Source: Clostridiales bacterium
GTDB lineage: Bacteria > Bacillota > Clostridia > Christensenellales > DTU072
NCBI GenBank assembly: GCA_012800525.1
Contig: JAAZJD010000038.1
Coordinates: 1 to 64,000 of the forward strand
Length of the DNA: 64,000 nt
Direction: 5' to 3'
Of the stretch, positions 35,682 through 45,876 are shown piece by piece (position 1 is the first letter of the stretch; each line of letters opens with the position of its first letter). Both the position numbers and the translations under genes were made by a program. Under the pieces are notes generated by a model. That model saw only the letters and a list, made by a program, of their open reading frames with translations. It did not search any database and was not told the DNA's origin.

Positions 35682-35785
35682 ACTTCCTCCAAAATGTTCT
35701 TTTTTATTATATGAAGTCATTTTTTATTAAAATACAACTTTAAAACAAAAAATTCTTGATAAATTTGACACTTCGATGTCATGCT

Positions 35786-36730
35786 CTATAGGTAAGCTAC
35801 TAAAATTTTAGCATCATTTGATTCTAATATCACACTATAATTTGCGGGTACAAAATATGTATCGCCCTTCTCAGCCTTTTGCTCATTGTCTAACAAAACC
35901 TCACCTTCAACTACAGTAACAGCCATAAACGACTTTGATTTTAATAAGCTAATTTTTCCTTTCAAAACATACTCATCAAGCGAGTAATATGCTGTTTTTT
36001 CTATATTTCTAAACTTACCAAATCCTTCAAAAACATAATCATCAACTATATTAACTTCAGTTGCCTCAAAATTAATTATTTCTTCAGCCTTTTCTATATG
36101 CAAAGGTCTCTTGTTTCCACTAGAATCCCTTCTATCATAATCATATATCCTATAAGTTATATTACTGTTTTGCTGAATCTCATAAAGTGTTATTCCCTGC
36201 ATAACGGCATGAACTGTTCCAGGATAAACAGTGATGTAATCCCCAGCTTTAACCTCAATCTTATTCAGTAAATTTGCAACAACACCATTTTTAACAGCTT
36301 CTTCAAAATCTTTTCTTGTTGTATCTTCTTTAAATCCAACTAATAAATATGCCCCAGGCTCTGCATCTAAAACATACCAAGTTTCTATCTTTCCATATTG
36401 ATTTTCTCTTTGCAAAGCATAACTGTCATCAGGGTGAACTTGAATTGATAAATCGGATGTTGCATCCAACATTTTTATGAGCATGGGGAAAAACTGATAA
36501 TCTAAAACTTTATCACCAAATAGTTCTGGATTATCATCATATAAATCTCTTAACGATTTTCCATTAATGCACGAGGATTCGCTTTCTGGATACATAGACA
36601 GTTCCCAACTTTCAGCAATTTTCTTTTGAAAGTCAGCTTTACCCCAAATTGTACTGAGTTTTGTGCCTCCCCAAATATAATCTTTCAATACAGGACACAA
36701 TTTAAATGGCTTGATTATTTTCTCTTTCAT
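35786..36730 (-). CDS. manA: Mannose-6-phosphate isomerase, class I (small form)
   Basis: A 314-residue cupin enzyme that interconverts mannose-6-phosphate and fructose-6-phosphate, with zinc at the active site. The start PFKLCPVLKDYIWGGTKL, the metal-binding IQVHPDDSYALQRE and the YPGTVHAVMQGITLYEIQQNS segment identify the family. The frame is open to a GTG at 36754, but that codon falls within the spacer of the best promoter. From that promoter, transcription would start at or within a base or two of the ATG at 36730, so the mRNA is probably leaderless; no ribosome binding site is visible. Confidence 0.93.
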   Translation of the reverse strand: MKEKIIKPFKLCPVLKDYIWGGTKLSTIWGKADFQKKIAESWELSMYPESESSCINGKSLRDLYDDNPELFGDKVLDYQFFPMLIKMLDATSDLSIQVHPDDSYALQRENQYGKIETWYVLDAEPGAYLLVGFKEDTTRKDFEEAVKNGVVANLLNKIEVKAGDYITVYPGTVHAVMQGITLYEIQQNSNITYRIYDYDRRDSSGNKRPLHIEKAEEIINFEATEVNIVDDYVFEGFGKFRNIEKTAYYSLDEYVLKGKISLLKSKSFMAVTVVEGEVLLDNEQKAEKGDTYFVPANYSVILESNDAKILVAYL

Positions 36731-36737
36731 AACAAAA

Positions 36738-36767
36738 ATTCTAACAAAAAACACTCTACTTTGTCAA
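36738..36767 (-). promoter_or_regulatory. manA promoter, predicted leaderless transcript
   Basis: Minus strand: TTGACA (36762-36767), 18-nt spacer, TAGAAT (36738-36743). Seven bases separate the -10 from the ATG, placing the expected transcription start at the start codon. Confidence 0.55.
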
Positions 36768-36961
36768 TATTGCAAATTTTTAGATTTACAAAAGTTACTT
36801 CTCAGTTAATTCTCAGAGTAAGTGCAACTTTTAGGTCAGCCCTCGAAAAGTTTGTCAAAGTAAATGAACTTTAAAATTCAATCATAAAACCAAATTTGAT
36901 AACTAAAAATAACGAGATTTTTTAGCAACTCATTTTATACAACAAAAAAGTGAAAACAGTT

Positions 36962-37600
36962 CTATTTAACATCATCTTTTTCAATAATCTCTTTAACCTT
37001 CATTAAGGTTATGATATTTGCACGCTCTCTTTCATCAAGTTTCATAGTAATATACTTAATAGTTTCTTCAAGCTCAGGAATCAAAACATATTCAAGTGCA
37101 TTTACCCTTCTTCTATTTCTCTCTATTTCCTTAGCTAGCATATTGCATGTTTTTTCAATTTCTGCGAGCTTAATTAATTGAGGCAAAAGAAAATTCATTG
37201 ATAAAATGGATTTATCGAGATCAGAACTTACAGTAATAAAAGAATATGACAACAAATCTTTTTCTATGCTTTTAGTTATATTAATCTTGGGAACTTCTAC
37301 GCTCATAATGTTTTGTGTTAAACAATTTATTTCCACTTTACTAGAAGGGATTAAAACAGCTTCTTCAATGATTTTAGGCCCATTTATTGCACTAGCAATC
37401 AAAAATGATTGAAGTCCTTTTTCAATTGATGACTCGACTTCTTTTCGAATTTTTTCATTGTCCCGAATTAACAACATAAATTGACGAACCATCTCGTCTG
37501 CTTTATCTTTTAATAACTTATGACCTCTTTTTGCAGTTGCGAGACGATTTTTCAAGGAACGAAGTTCCATTCTAGTTGGATTTACATTTAATCTTGCCAT
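36962..37600 (-). CDS. ntpD: V/A-type ATPase subunit D (central shaft)
   Basis: A 212-residue coiled-coil subunit, the rotor shaft inside the A3B3 head. The start MARLNVNPTRMELRSLKNRL and the C-terminal ERNRRRVNALEYVLIPELEE are diagnostic. Weak ribosome binding site (AAAAGAAA), 55 bp after ntpB. Last gene of the nine-gene operon; no strong terminator is visible before manA. Confidence 0.97.
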   Translation of the reverse strand: MARLNVNPTRMELRSLKNRLATAKRGHKLLKDKADEMVRQFMLLIRDNEKIRKEVESSIEKGLQSFLIASAINGPKIIEEAVLIPSSKVEINCLTQNIMSVEVPKINITKSIEKDLLSYSFITVSSDLDKSILSMNFLLPQLIKLAEIEKTCNMLAKEIERNRRRVNALEYVLIPELEETIKYITMKLDERERANIITLMKVKEIIEKDDVK

Positions 37601-37655
37601 ATTTCTTTTAAATCATTTGTGTTTATTTGATTTACTATAATTTGATACATTGGCT

Positions 37656-39026
37656 TTATGCATCATAATATTCATCTAAATAGTTATCTCTAATACGTTT
37701 CAGTTCAGATTTTGGTAGTATTCTCAATAAACGCCAACCTAAATCTAAAGTTTCTATTATTGTTCTATTATTAGTGAATCCTTGAGCAATATACTTTGAC
37801 TCAAACTCTTCAGCAAATCTTGCAAATTTTAAATCAATTTCCGTAAGAGCTGCCTCTCCTAGTATTGCAGCAAGTTCTTTAGAAGATTTTCCTCTTGCAT
37901 AAGCTGCAAATAACTGATTCATTGTATCGGCATGATCTTTTCTTGTTTTGTTTTCACCGATACCCTTATCTTTAAGCCTTGATAACGAAGGAAGAACGTC
38001 AATCGGTGGATTAATGCCATTTTTATACAATTCTCGAGAAAGAATAATTTGTCCCTCTGTGATGTAACCAGTTAAATCTGGAATTGGATGTGTTTTATCA
38101 TCTTCTGGCATAGTTAATATTGGGATTTGAGTTATAGATCCCTTTTTTCCTTTTATTCTTCCCGCTCTTTCATATATGCTAGCCAAATCAGTATACATAT
38201 ATCCTGGATAGCCCCTCCTTCCTGGAATTTCTTTCCTTGCAGCGGATACTTCCCTAAGTGCTTCAGCATAATTAGTTATATCTGTCATAATAACAAGGAC
38301 ATGCATGCCTTTCTCAAAAGCCAAATATTCTGCTGCAGTTAAAGCCATTCTTGGTGTAGCTATTCTTTCAATAGCTGGATCATTTGCAAGATTTACAAAC
38401 ACAACTGACCTGTCAATCGCTCCTGTTTTTTTAAAATCATTTATAAAAAAATCTGCTTCTTCAAAGGTTATCCCAATAGCAGCAAATACAACAGCAAACT
38501 TAGAGCTATCATCTAAAACTCGAGCTTGCCTAGCAATTTGGGCTGCTAATTGTGCATGCGGTAAACCTGATGCAGAAAAAACAGGTAATTTTTGTCCTCT
38601 TACTAAAGTATTTAAGCCATCTATTGCACTTATTCCAGTTTGTATAAACTCATCTGGGTAATCTCTAGCTGCTGGATTAATAGGTTGTCCATTGATGTTA
38701 TATTTCTTTTCAGGGATTATCTTTGCTCCGCCATCTATAGGATTTCCCATTCCATCAAAAACTCTTCCTAACATATCTTCCGAACAAGCAAGTTCTAGGC
38801 TATGTCCAAGAAATCTAGCTTTACTTGTGCTAATTTTAATGCCAGCTGCACCTTCAAAAAGTTGCACCAAGGCTTTAGCACCCTCAATTTCTAGAACTTT
38901 TCCTTGCCTAATGCTCCCATCTTGCTGATGTATTTCAACTAATTCATCAAACTTTACACCACTCACACCATCTACTAGCATTAGAGGTCCAACAACTTCT
39001 TTAATTGACTTATACTCTTTTAACAT
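37656..39026 (-). CDS. ntpB: V/A-type ATPase subunit B (regulatory nucleotide subunit)
   Basis: A 456-residue non-catalytic head subunit. It starts [20 protein letters not shown], has the [20 protein letters not shown] region where the P-loop is degenerate as in all V-type B subunits, and the conserved [20 protein letters not shown] stretch (arginine finger region). Ribosome binding site AGGTGAGAG. It lies 8 bp after ntpA. Confidence 0.98.
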   Translation of the reverse strand: MLKEYKSIKEVVGPLMLVDGVSGVKFDELVEIHQQDGSIRQGKVLEIEGAKALVQLFEGAAGIKISTSKARFLGHSLELACSEDMLGRVFDGMGNPIDGGAKIIPEKKYNINGQPINPAARDYPDEFIQTGISAIDGLNTLVRGQKLPVFSASGLPHAQLAAQIARQARVLDDSSKFAVVFAAIGITFEEADFFINDFKKTGAIDRSVVFVNLANDPAIERIATPRMALTAAEYLAFEKGMHVLVIMTDITNYAEALREVSAARKEIPGRRGYPGYMYTDLASIYERAGRIKGKKGSITQIPILTMPEDDKTHPIPDLTGYITEGQIILSRELYKNGINPPIDVLPSLSRLKDKGIGENKTRKDHADTMNQLFAAYARGKSSKELAAILGEAALTEIDLKFARFAEEFESKYIAQGFTNNRTIIETLDLGWRLLRILPKSELKRIRDNYLDEYYDA

Positions 39027-39034
39027 ACTCTCAC

Positions 39035-40780
39035 CTATATATTCAAACTTGAAATTTGAGCTTTGAACTCTTCTTCAATCTTATCAAATTCAGCTAAATT
39101 TTTTTCTTCAATATATTTACTTCTTCCAATTTTCTCCTTGACACTTAAAGATAAAATATCATTAATATCTATGCCATCTTCTAGGGCTTTTTTACCAAGG
39201 TCATTGGCTAAAATAATCAACTTAAGCATTCTGTATTGCTTATTTAAGGAAGCATAAGTATCAACCTCATGAAAAGCATTTTGATGCAAATAATCTTCTC
39301 TTATTGATTTTGCAGTATCCATGGTTAATCTATCTTTGCTTGATAAGGCATCAACACCTACAAGTCTAACTATTTCATTTAAAGAGGCTTCTTCTTGAAG
39401 TATACTCATTGCCCTGATGACTAAATTTACCCAATCCGGAGATATAGATTCTCCATACCAATCTTTTAATTTATCTTGATACAAGCTATAACTTATTAGC
39501 CAATCAACAGCGGGGAAATGCCTACTATATGCAAGTTGTGCGGATAATCCCCAAAACACTTTTACTATACGTAATGTTGCTTGAGAAACAGGCTCTGACA
39601 AATCACCACCTGGAGGACTTACTGCACCAATTGCAGAAATTGAACCTACTTTATTCTTGCTTCCTAAAACTCGTGCCATACCAGCTCTTTCATAAAACTC
39701 AGCAAGCCTAGATGACAAATAAGCTGGATAACCCTCTTCACCTGGCATTTCTTCAAGTCTCCCACTCATTTCACGCAAAGCTTCAGCCCATCTACTTGTA
39801 CTATCTGCCATTATTGCAACGCCATATCCCATATCTCTAAAGTATTCAGCTATGGTAATTCCTGTGTAAATACTTGCTTCTCTTGCTGCAACTGGCATAT
39901 CAGAAGTATTTGCTATCAATACTGTTCTTTGCATTAATGATTGCCCTGTCCTTGGATCTTTAAGATTAGGAAACTCATTTAAAACATCCGTCATTTCATT
40001 CCCACGCTCACCACATCCAACGTATACAATTATATCTGCATCTGCCCATTTTGCAAGTTGATGCTGCACAACTGTTTTCCCACTTCCAAAAGGGCCTGGA
40101 ACTGCAGCAACTCCACCTTTAGCAATTGGGAAAAAAGTATCTATCACTCTTTGTCCCGTAATCATTGGTTGATACGGAGAAAGCTTTTCTTTATATGGCC
40201 TACCTTTTCTTACTGCACATTTTTGAACCATAGTAATATTTTTTTCTTCTTTGTCGGTTTTAATTTTTGCAATAACATCATCAATTGTGTAGTTTCCGTT
40301 TGCTATTTGTGAGACAACACCTCTAAATCCAACTGGTACCATTATTGAATGTCTAACTATTGGGTTTTCCTGAACAAAACCTAACTCGTCACCTTCAGTG
40401 ACCTTATCACCTTCTTTCACAGTAGCGACAAAGTTCCACTTTTTCTTATCATCTAAAGCTCTAACGCTTACTCCACGTTCAATTCTATCTCCACTTTTTT
40501 TCAACAATGCATCTAGAGGACGCTGTATACCATCATATATCGAACCAATAAGCCCTGGACCTAACTCAACCGATAAAGGCTCATTTGTTGAAAAAACCTC
40601 ATCTCCAGGTCCTATCCCAGCTGTTTCTTCGTAAACTTGAATGGAGGCTTTGTCATCTCTAAGTTCAATGATTTCACCTATTAATCTATCCTTGCCAACC
40701 CTAACAACATCATACATTTTACTTTCAGCCATTCCTTCTGCAACAATTAATGGTCCTGATACCTTAATTATTCTTCCCAT
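39035..40780 (-). CDS. ntpA: V/A-type ATPase catalytic subunit A
   Basis: A 581-residue catalytic subunit. Walker A is [17 protein letters not shown] (about residue 230), followed by [13 protein letters not shown] and the Walker B/Arg region [20 protein letters not shown] with [20 protein letters not shown]. The long non-homologous insert typical of V-type A subunits lies at about residues 110-190. The frame opens ten codons earlier, but GGGAGG stands just before the ATG at 40780 and [17 protein letters not shown] is the family start. Confidence 0.98.
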   Translation of the reverse strand: MGRIIKVSGPLIVAEGMAESKMYDVVRVGKDRLIGEIIELRDDKASIQVYEETAGIGPGDEVFSTNEPLSVELGPGLIGSIYDGIQRPLDALLKKSGDRIERGVSVRALDDKKKWNFVATVKEGDKVTEGDELGFVQENPIVRHSIMVPVGFRGVVSQIANGNYTIDDVIAKIKTDKEEKNITMVQKCAVRKGRPYKEKLSPYQPMITGQRVIDTFFPIAKGGVAAVPGPFGSGKTVVQHQLAKWADADIIVYVGCGERGNEMTDVLNEFPNLKDPRTGQSLMQRTVLIANTSDMPVAAREASIYTGITIAEYFRDMGYGVAIMADSTSRWAEALREMSGRLEEMPGEEGYPAYLSSRLAEFYERAGMARVLGSKNKVGSISAIGAVSPPGGDLSEPVSQATLRIVKVFWGLSAQLAYSRHFPAVDWLISYSLYQDKLKDWYGESISPDWVNLVIRAMSILQEEASLNEIVRLVGVDALSSKDRLTMDTAKSIREDYLHQNAFHEVDTYASLNKQYRMLKLIILANDLGKKALEDGIDINDILSLSVKEKIGRSKYIEEKNLAEFDKIEEEFKAQISSLNI

Positions 40781-40811
40781 AGATTCCTCCCTATATTTCA
40801 AGCTTGCCAAC

Positions 40812-41132
40812 TTACCTATTTATATTTAATATGTCAATGCCTACTGCCTTTTCTACATACATAGAAAGCTGCTTTAAACCAAATCCTGTGCTACCTTTAG
40901 AAGATGGGATTGGTATTATTGCAGGGTACGCCTTGTCAACAAATCTTTCGATTGTACCTTGAATTTCTTGTGCAATATCATCTGTTATCAAAATAATGCT
41001 ATAATCATTTGCGATATTTTTTAACAAATTAGAAGTTTCAAAATATGAACTTGCATCAAACACATCCACTCCTAAAGCTCTAAACACTAATACGCTATCC
41101 TTGTCTCCAATTACTGCTATTTTATTAGTCAT
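40812..41132 (-). CDS. ntpG: V/A-type ATPase subunit F (stalk)
   Basis: A 106-residue Rossmann-like stalk subunit (NtpG in E. hirae naming, subunit F elsewhere). The start [20 protein letters not shown] and the mid motif [12 protein letters not shown] fit the family. It overlaps ntpC by 8 bp, with its own AAGGAG ribosome binding site. Confidence 0.95.
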   Translation of the reverse strand: MTNKIAVIGDKDSVLVFRALGVDVFDASSYFETSNLLKNIANDYSIILITDDIAQEIQGTIERFVDKAYPAIIPIPSSKGSTGFGLKQLSMYVEKAVGIDILNINR

Positions 41133-42096
41133 ATAATCTCCTTATTCTTTTTCTAATTTGTTCTTTATCAACATTATTTTTTAAGCAAATTAAAATATAC
41201 CTAAGCACATTTATCTCATTTATTTTTTCTAAGTAAAAAGCTAAAGATGGCGCATCTGTTAAAAGATCGTTCTTATCAATAGATATATTTTTCATCAACA
41301 TATACTCTTTTAAACGCTCAAGCTCATCAAGTGGAGTTTCAAAGATAGTGTCTTTATATTCCTCAAATGCTGTTTCTAATAAAATATTTTTAACTTTCAA
41401 ATTATCCTCAAAAATCTCCTCGAAGATATGGATGTCATATTTGCCACCTTTAATAAATAAAGACTTAAAATAAAAATAATTTCCGCCCGCTTTAATTACT
41501 CTAACTAAATTAATAATATTTGTATAATTAATGAAATTTTCAAAATACTCTTTGACATATTTTGAAACAAAAGGCTTAGATATTCTATCACGAATATCAT
41601 CTAGCATAGCAATATCAATTTTCACATCTATATCTCTTGCTGTAATCTCCTCATAAGATCCTTTAATTTTTACAATCAAATCATCAATAAAAGGATTTAT
41701 TAATGGCTTGTCTGACCAAATTTTATCTTTTAATTCAACGGTAGAATAAATTCCTCTATCATCTAATAAATAGCCAAAATCTTTCTTTTCAAAATAGCTT
41801 TTCAATAACACTTTAATATTGTGATAATCAGAAAACAAGAAAAAACACTCTATCCCTGTTTTTAATGGAATATTTTCTTTAGCATAAACGTCTATAATAT
41901 TTGTTTCTGCTTGTAACAATTTTTCGAAATCGGAATAAGATTCTAAAACAATTCCGCCACCATAATTATTTTCTAGCAATATTTTCACAGCAGATTCTAA
42001 ATCTAAAGACTCTGCAATTCTATATAGTCTTTCTACGCTTAACAGCTTGTCTATTTTTGAAACAGCCACTGCATTTGAAAATAATATATCTTTCAT
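41125..42096 (-). CDS. ntpC: V/A-type ATPase subunit C (d-like, rotor socket)
   Basis: A 323-residue, mostly helical subunit that couples the shaft to the membrane rotor. It contains the family features FFLFSDYHNIKVLLKSYFE and FINYTNIINLVRVIKAGGNYF. It starts 4 bp after ntpE and overlaps ntpG by 8 bp. Divergent, as is usual for this subunit; context makes the assignment firm. Confidence 0.93.
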   Translation of the reverse strand: MKDILFSNAVAVSKIDKLLSVERLYRIAESLDLESAVKILLENNYGGGIVLESYSDFEKLLQAETNIIDVYAKENIPLKTGIECFFLFSDYHNIKVLLKSYFEKKDFGYLLDDRGIYSTVELKDKIWSDKPLINPFIDDLIVKIKGSYEEITARDIDVKIDIAMLDDIRDRISKPFVSKYVKEYFENFINYTNIINLVRVIKAGGNYFYFKSLFIKGGKYDIHIFEEIFEDNLKVKNILLETAFEEYKDTIFETPLDELERLKEYMLMKNISIDKNDLLTDAPSLAFYLEKINEINVLRYILICLKNNVDKEQIRKRIRRLYD

Positions 42097-42100
42097 AGCC

Positions 42101-42682
42101 CTACTCTTGCATTTTAAAAATTTGATTTGAAATATTAGTTTCTATTTCATTTCTAAGATTGAGCATTAACACCTCAAAGCTAAAATTTTTATCAAAATTT
42201 TCATTTGAAAGTATTACACCACCTAATATGTCGATATATTGATTTGAAAGCACAATTTTTTTCCCAAGTCTTTTTGACTCATTTGCTATAAAATCTTTTG
42301 TAATAACACTCTTATCTTTCAAGCTAATCAATACCGTATCACCATCTTCAGAATTATTCAACAATGAAGATATTATTTTTAAATACTCTTGTTTAGGCAA
42401 ATTTAATAGTTTTTTCATTGCATCATTAAATGCTACATCTAAAATACCACGTTTAGTAGCTAAAATTAACTTTTTAACATCTAAATTTGCATCCACTATT
42501 GCTTGTTTTAAAATGTCTTCTCGAATTAAATTTGTTTCCTCATATGCTTTTTGTTTCGAGACAGTAACATCAAAAGATGCCCTATTAATAATCTCCTGAG
42601 CCTTTTCGCTTCCTTCATTTCTTGTTGACGTTGCAATCTTTTGAGCATCATCTAAAATAACATTTATGAGCTTATCTGACAT
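42101..42682 (-). CDS. ntpE: V/A-type ATPase subunit E (peripheral stalk)
   Basis: A 193-residue peripheral-stalk subunit: a long N-terminal helix (residues 1-80) and a small C-terminal alpha/beta domain (GDTVLISLKDKSVI; ILGGVILSNENFDKNFSFE). The frame opens earlier, but AAAGGAG is spaced best for the second ATG of ATGATG at 42682. Operon order places it between K and C. Confidence 0.92.
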   Translation of the reverse strand: MSDKLINVILDDAQKIATSTRNEGSEKAQEIINRASFDVTVSKQKAYEETNLIREDILKQAIVDANLDVKKLILATKRGILDVAFNDAMKKLLNLPKQEYLKIISSLLNNSEDGDTVLISLKDKSVITKDFIANESKRLGKKIVLSNQYIDILGGVILSNENFDKNFSFEVLMLNLRNEIETNISNQIFKMQE

Positions 42683-42772
42683 CATTACTCCTTTATTTAA
42701 AATTATTTCTAACATGATAAATCTTTCTAAATTTAGAAAAATCCCTACAATGCTTTAATTTTATAGAAACTA

Positions 42773-43255
42773 TTATTGAACAGCCGTCCAGTTAACGACA
42801 AATACAGCAATGAATGAAATAATAAATGATAATAAGGCATAAGTTTCAACCATAGCTGTAAATAAAATTCCTTTAACATACTCTTCAGGTTTTTTTGCTA
42901 CTAATGCAATACCTGCAACTGCTACTTTACCTTGATATATAGCTGAAAGAAATCCTCCAAGTGCCATAGGTATACAAGATGCAAAAATGCCAACTCCAGC
43001 TGTTGATGATAAAACTGCAAGTGTTCCAAAGGCATTGACCTTTGCTAGCACTAAAAAAGCTATAATGAAACCATAAATTCCTTGGCTACCTGGTAAAAGT
43101 TGCAAAACCAAGCATTTGATAAACTTATCAGGGTCTTCTGATACCACACCAGATGCCGCTCTACCGGCCATTGATACACCAATAGAACTCCCAATACAAC
43201 TCATCACGGCTGCCGCCGCTGCTCCTAAGAATGCTAAAATAATTCCAATTTGCAT
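42773..43255 (-). CDS. ntpK: V/A-type ATPase membrane rotor subunit K
   Basis: A 160-residue proteolipid with four membrane helices (a duplicated hairpin) that forms the c-type ring. The single carboxylate is Glu137 in AMVETYALLSFIISF. The Na+ ligands of E. hirae NtpK are preserved: Leu54 and Gln58 in LLPGSQGIYGF (with Ser57 for Thr64), Gln108 in AIYQGKVAVAG and Glu137. This points to Na+ coupling. GGAGG lies before the ATG at 43255; the upstream codons of the open frame are in the ribosome binding site. Confidence 0.96.
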   Translation of the reverse strand: MQIGIILAFLGAAAAAVMSCIGSSIGVSMAGRAASGVVSEDPDKFIKCLVLQLLPGSQGIYGFIIAFLVLAKVNAFGTLAVLSSTAGVGIFASCIPMALGGFLSAIYQGKVAVAGIALVAKKPEEYVKGILFTAMVETYALLSFIISFIAVFVVNWTAVQ

Positions 43256-43290
43256 ATTTTCCTCCAAAATTCATTTTATTTTTTTATATC

Positions 43291-43313
43291 TTTACTAGCC
43301 CTAAGGCAGTAAA
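43291..43313 (-). other. Intercistronic hairpin between ntpI and ntpK
   Basis: TTTACT-GCC pairs with GGC-AGTAAA (9 bp, one bulged base, 4-nt loop). No T run follows on the minus strand, so it is not a terminator. It lies in the 111-bp gap ahead of ntpK and could be a processing or stability element. Confidence 0.45.
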
Positions 43314-43366
43314 ATTCGCTTTCATCTTATTTATATCTCATTATATAACAATAGTAACTTTTATCT

Positions 43367-45445
43367 TTATACTTTAACCCTTGATTTTTTAGTCATTGTA
43401 AGCTTTTCATCTAAATATGTGAAGCGTGTTTTATGACCAAATGGAGCAAATGCATGTCCTTCACCACTATAAAATTTACCAAAAAACTCTACATATTGTA
43501 GCCTTGAATTGTGCACATAAACACTTAGAAGATTTATTCCCATGTTAAAAGCATGCCCTACTACCCATATTATTATAGCAATCATAAAACCGAAAACACC
43601 ACCACCAACCATATTTTTGACTATTAAACCTATTCTATTAAACACCAAGGCAATAACACCTGTTGTTAAACTTAAGCCAAACAATCTTGAGTATGACAAC
43701 ACATCACTTATAACATTTACAGAACCATACAAATTGCTAAATGCACCTGTAAACATTGATAATATTTTTTTCTTGCCAACAGCTCCACCCGCAAGCAACA
43801 TTATCAAACCAATAAGAGCTACTACAATGCCCACTGTTTTTACTGTTTGGAGATTATTAAAAGATTTAACAACAATAGATAAAGCAAAAATTCCACCTCC
43901 CAAAAAAATAACAACCCAACTAAAATCGTTCAATATACCATCAATAACTTTTCCATCTTTAATTTTTTGTACACCATTTAAAACAAACCCCACTGCTATT
44001 TGGATTATTCCCATTACAAGTGCAAGTGCAAAAATTACTATACTCCCAACTCCAAGTGAATCTAGTTTTTTCATGCTCCAAAGCATTTTGCCAAACGCAG
44101 TTGTAGTCATAGCTGATTCTTCTAAACCAAAATATGAGCCAAAAATTACCCCCCAAATAATACATGAAAAACCACATAACATAAACATTTTTATAAAACT
44201 ACCTGAATCTTTAACAGGTTTTTTTATAAGCAAAAATAATGCACATCCCAAAGTTAGTATTGCTCCATATCCTACATCACCTAACATAAATCCAAAAAAT
44301 AATATATAAAAAAATGCAACAAAGGGGTTGGGATCAATTCCATTATACTCAGGAGCCCCATACATTGCCGTAATATTTTTTGAGAATGGTTCTACAATTT
44401 TGTTATTAATAAAATAACTAGGCACAATCTCGCCTTCTTTAGGCTCTTCAATAAAAATAAGTGTGCTAGTAGAAACATTAGATAATTCATTTTTGGTTAT
44501 CTCAACCTTATCGCGAGGAACCCATCCCTCCAATATAATTGTATGTTTTGTTAGAGAAGATTCTTCAATTGCTTCTTGTTTTGCAAGCTCTAATGTGTAG
44601 AAGTCATACAAAAATTTGTATGCAGATATATTTTCTACAGCATTAATTGCTTCCTTTTTTATCCTCTTTATTTCCTCTTCAATCTCAAAAATCTCCTCAT
44701 TTATCTTGTTTATTTTTTCTGCTGGCAACACATCATCATTATAAGGACACGATTGAAAACCAACTTGTATTAACTTTTTATTGAGTTCATCCATATCTCT
44801 TATTAATGAAAGAATGACCACTATAGATTGTTTATCAATTATTTTAGTTGTTAAAAACACATTTTGAGGCAAAACTAAATTTTTTAAATTATCAGTCTCA
44901 ACCAAACCAACCGATATTTTCACATGATTAGTGTTCTTTATTTCAGAAAACTTAATATCTAATGCTTCATATTTTTTAATTGCTGTCCTTTCTAGTTCCA
45001 GTCTTCCTTTTTGATTTTTAAGCTCTACTAATTTCAAACTTATTTCTTCTAAATTTGAAATTTCAGAAAACAACTCATACTCGCTGTCCACATAAGACTC
45101 TAAATACTCATAATCAAAAACTCTATTGATTTTTCCAAGATCAATTTTAATTTCCAGGTTTTTACTATTATTTTTCTTCTCTTTTTTTAGTTTTTTATAG
45201 GCATTAGCGTTTTCCAAGTTTATATCTTTGGATAAAGATTTTAAAAAACTAAACGCAAATTCAAGTTTTTGAATTTTTTCTTCAATTTTAGATTTTAATT
45301 CCGTCTGATTTGTTTTAATTGTTTCATTATAGCTTTTAGACTGAACCAACTCCACTGTACCCAGTTGAGTTAATTTTTTAAATATCTTGCCTTTTTCATT
45401 TCTATGAAAAATAAGGCTTATTTTATTCATTCTACTTATTGCCAT
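43367..45445 (-). CDS. ntpI: V/A-type ATPase subunit I (a subunit, membrane stator)
   Basis: A 692-residue stator. Residues 1-330 are soluble with long coiled coils (AISRMNKISLIFHRNEKGKI at the start); residues 350-680 carry about seven membrane helices, including FVAFFYILFFGFMLGDVGYG and the conserved SYSRLFGLSLTTGVIALVFN with the half-channel Arg, then HAFNMGINLLSVYVHNSRLQ and YVEFFGKFYSGEGHAFAPF. Weak ribosome binding site. Confidence 0.97.
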   Translation of the reverse strand: MAISRMNKISLIFHRNEKGKIFKKLTQLGTVELVQSKSYNETIKTNQTELKSKIEEKIQKLEFAFSFLKSLSKDINLENANAYKKLKKEKKNNSKNLEIKIDLGKINRVFDYEYLESYVDSEYELFSEISNLEEISLKLVELKNQKGRLELERTAIKKYEALDIKFSEIKNTNHVKISVGLVETDNLKNLVLPQNVFLTTKIIDKQSIVVILSLIRDMDELNKKLIQVGFQSCPYNDDVLPAEKINKINEEIFEIEEEIKRIKKEAINAVENISAYKFLYDFYTLELAKQEAIEESSLTKHTIILEGWVPRDKVEITKNELSNVSTSTLIFIEEPKEGEIVPSYFINNKIVEPFSKNITAMYGAPEYNGIDPNPFVAFFYILFFGFMLGDVGYGAILTLGCALFLLIKKPVKDSGSFIKMFMLCGFSCIIWGVIFGSYFGLEESAMTTTAFGKMLWSMKKLDSLGVGSIVIFALALVMGIIQIAVGFVLNGVQKIKDGKVIDGILNDFSWVVIFLGGGIFALSIVVKSFNNLQTVKTVGIVVALIGLIMLLAGGAVGKKKILSMFTGAFSNLYGSVNVISDVLSYSRLFGLSLTTGVIALVFNRIGLIVKNMVGGGVFGFMIAIIIWVVGHAFNMGINLLSVYVHNSRLQYVEFFGKFYSGEGHAFAPFGHKTRFTYLDEKLTMTKKSRVKV

Positions 45446-45464
45446 AACATCTTACACTAAAATT

Positions 45465-45779
45465 TTAACTATATTTTTCTAAAAATGCATTAATTATGCT
45501 TTCTGTTGCTTTTTGAGTATTTGTATCTTTTTTAATTTTCTCAGATGCTGTTTTGCCAATTTTCAAGATATGTTCTCTCTCTTTTTCGGCATCAACTTTT
45601 GCAACCTCTATAGATTTTTGCCTTTGCAATGCGATATCTTCTTTTCCAATATCAATAATTTTTTTTGCTTCTTCCAAGGCTTCTAAATTGACTTTTTTTG
45701 CTTCTTCCAAAGCTTGCTCAACTATATATGTCGCTTCTTGTTCAGCTGATAATATTTTATTTAATGTCTCTTTGATCAT
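45465..45779 (-). CDS. ntpF: V/A-type ATPase small peripheral-stalk subunit (G/H type)
   Basis: A 104-residue almost wholly helical, charged protein with a continuous coiled-coil pattern (EQALEEAKKVNLEALEEAKK). Its place as first gene before ntpI matches ntpF of E. hirae, the partner of NtpE in the peripheral stalk. GAGG ribosome binding site. The assignment leans on position and coiled-coil character. Confidence 0.87.
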   Translation of the reverse strand: MIKETLNKILSAEQEATYIVEQALEEAKKVNLEALEEAKKIIDIGKEDIALQRQKSIEVAKVDAEKEREHILKIGKTASEKIKKDTNTQKATESIINAFLEKYS

Positions 45780-45813
45780 AAAAACCTCAAAATCCGTACT
45801 ACTAACTTGTAAT

Positions 45814-45842
45814 ATTGTCTATTAATATGCATTTAAAGTCAA
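45814..45842 (-). promoter_or_regulatory. ntp (V-type ATPase) operon promoter
   Basis: Minus strand: TTGACT (45837-45842), 17-nt spacer, GACAAT (45814-45819). Predicted leader about 28 nt. Confidence 0.5.
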
Positions 45843-45876
45843 TCAAGCATACAAACTAAACTAAATAGACAAATTT

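Noticed and set aside
36795-36825. Imperfect hairpin TTACT...AGTAA between the ATPase operon and manA
   Set aside because: Stem interrupted by mismatches and only a short T run; too weak to call a terminator.
43542-44309. 255-codon open frame antisense to ntpI
   Set aside because: Pro/Thr/Ile-rich low-complexity translation that mirrors the membrane-helix codons of ntpI; no start signals.
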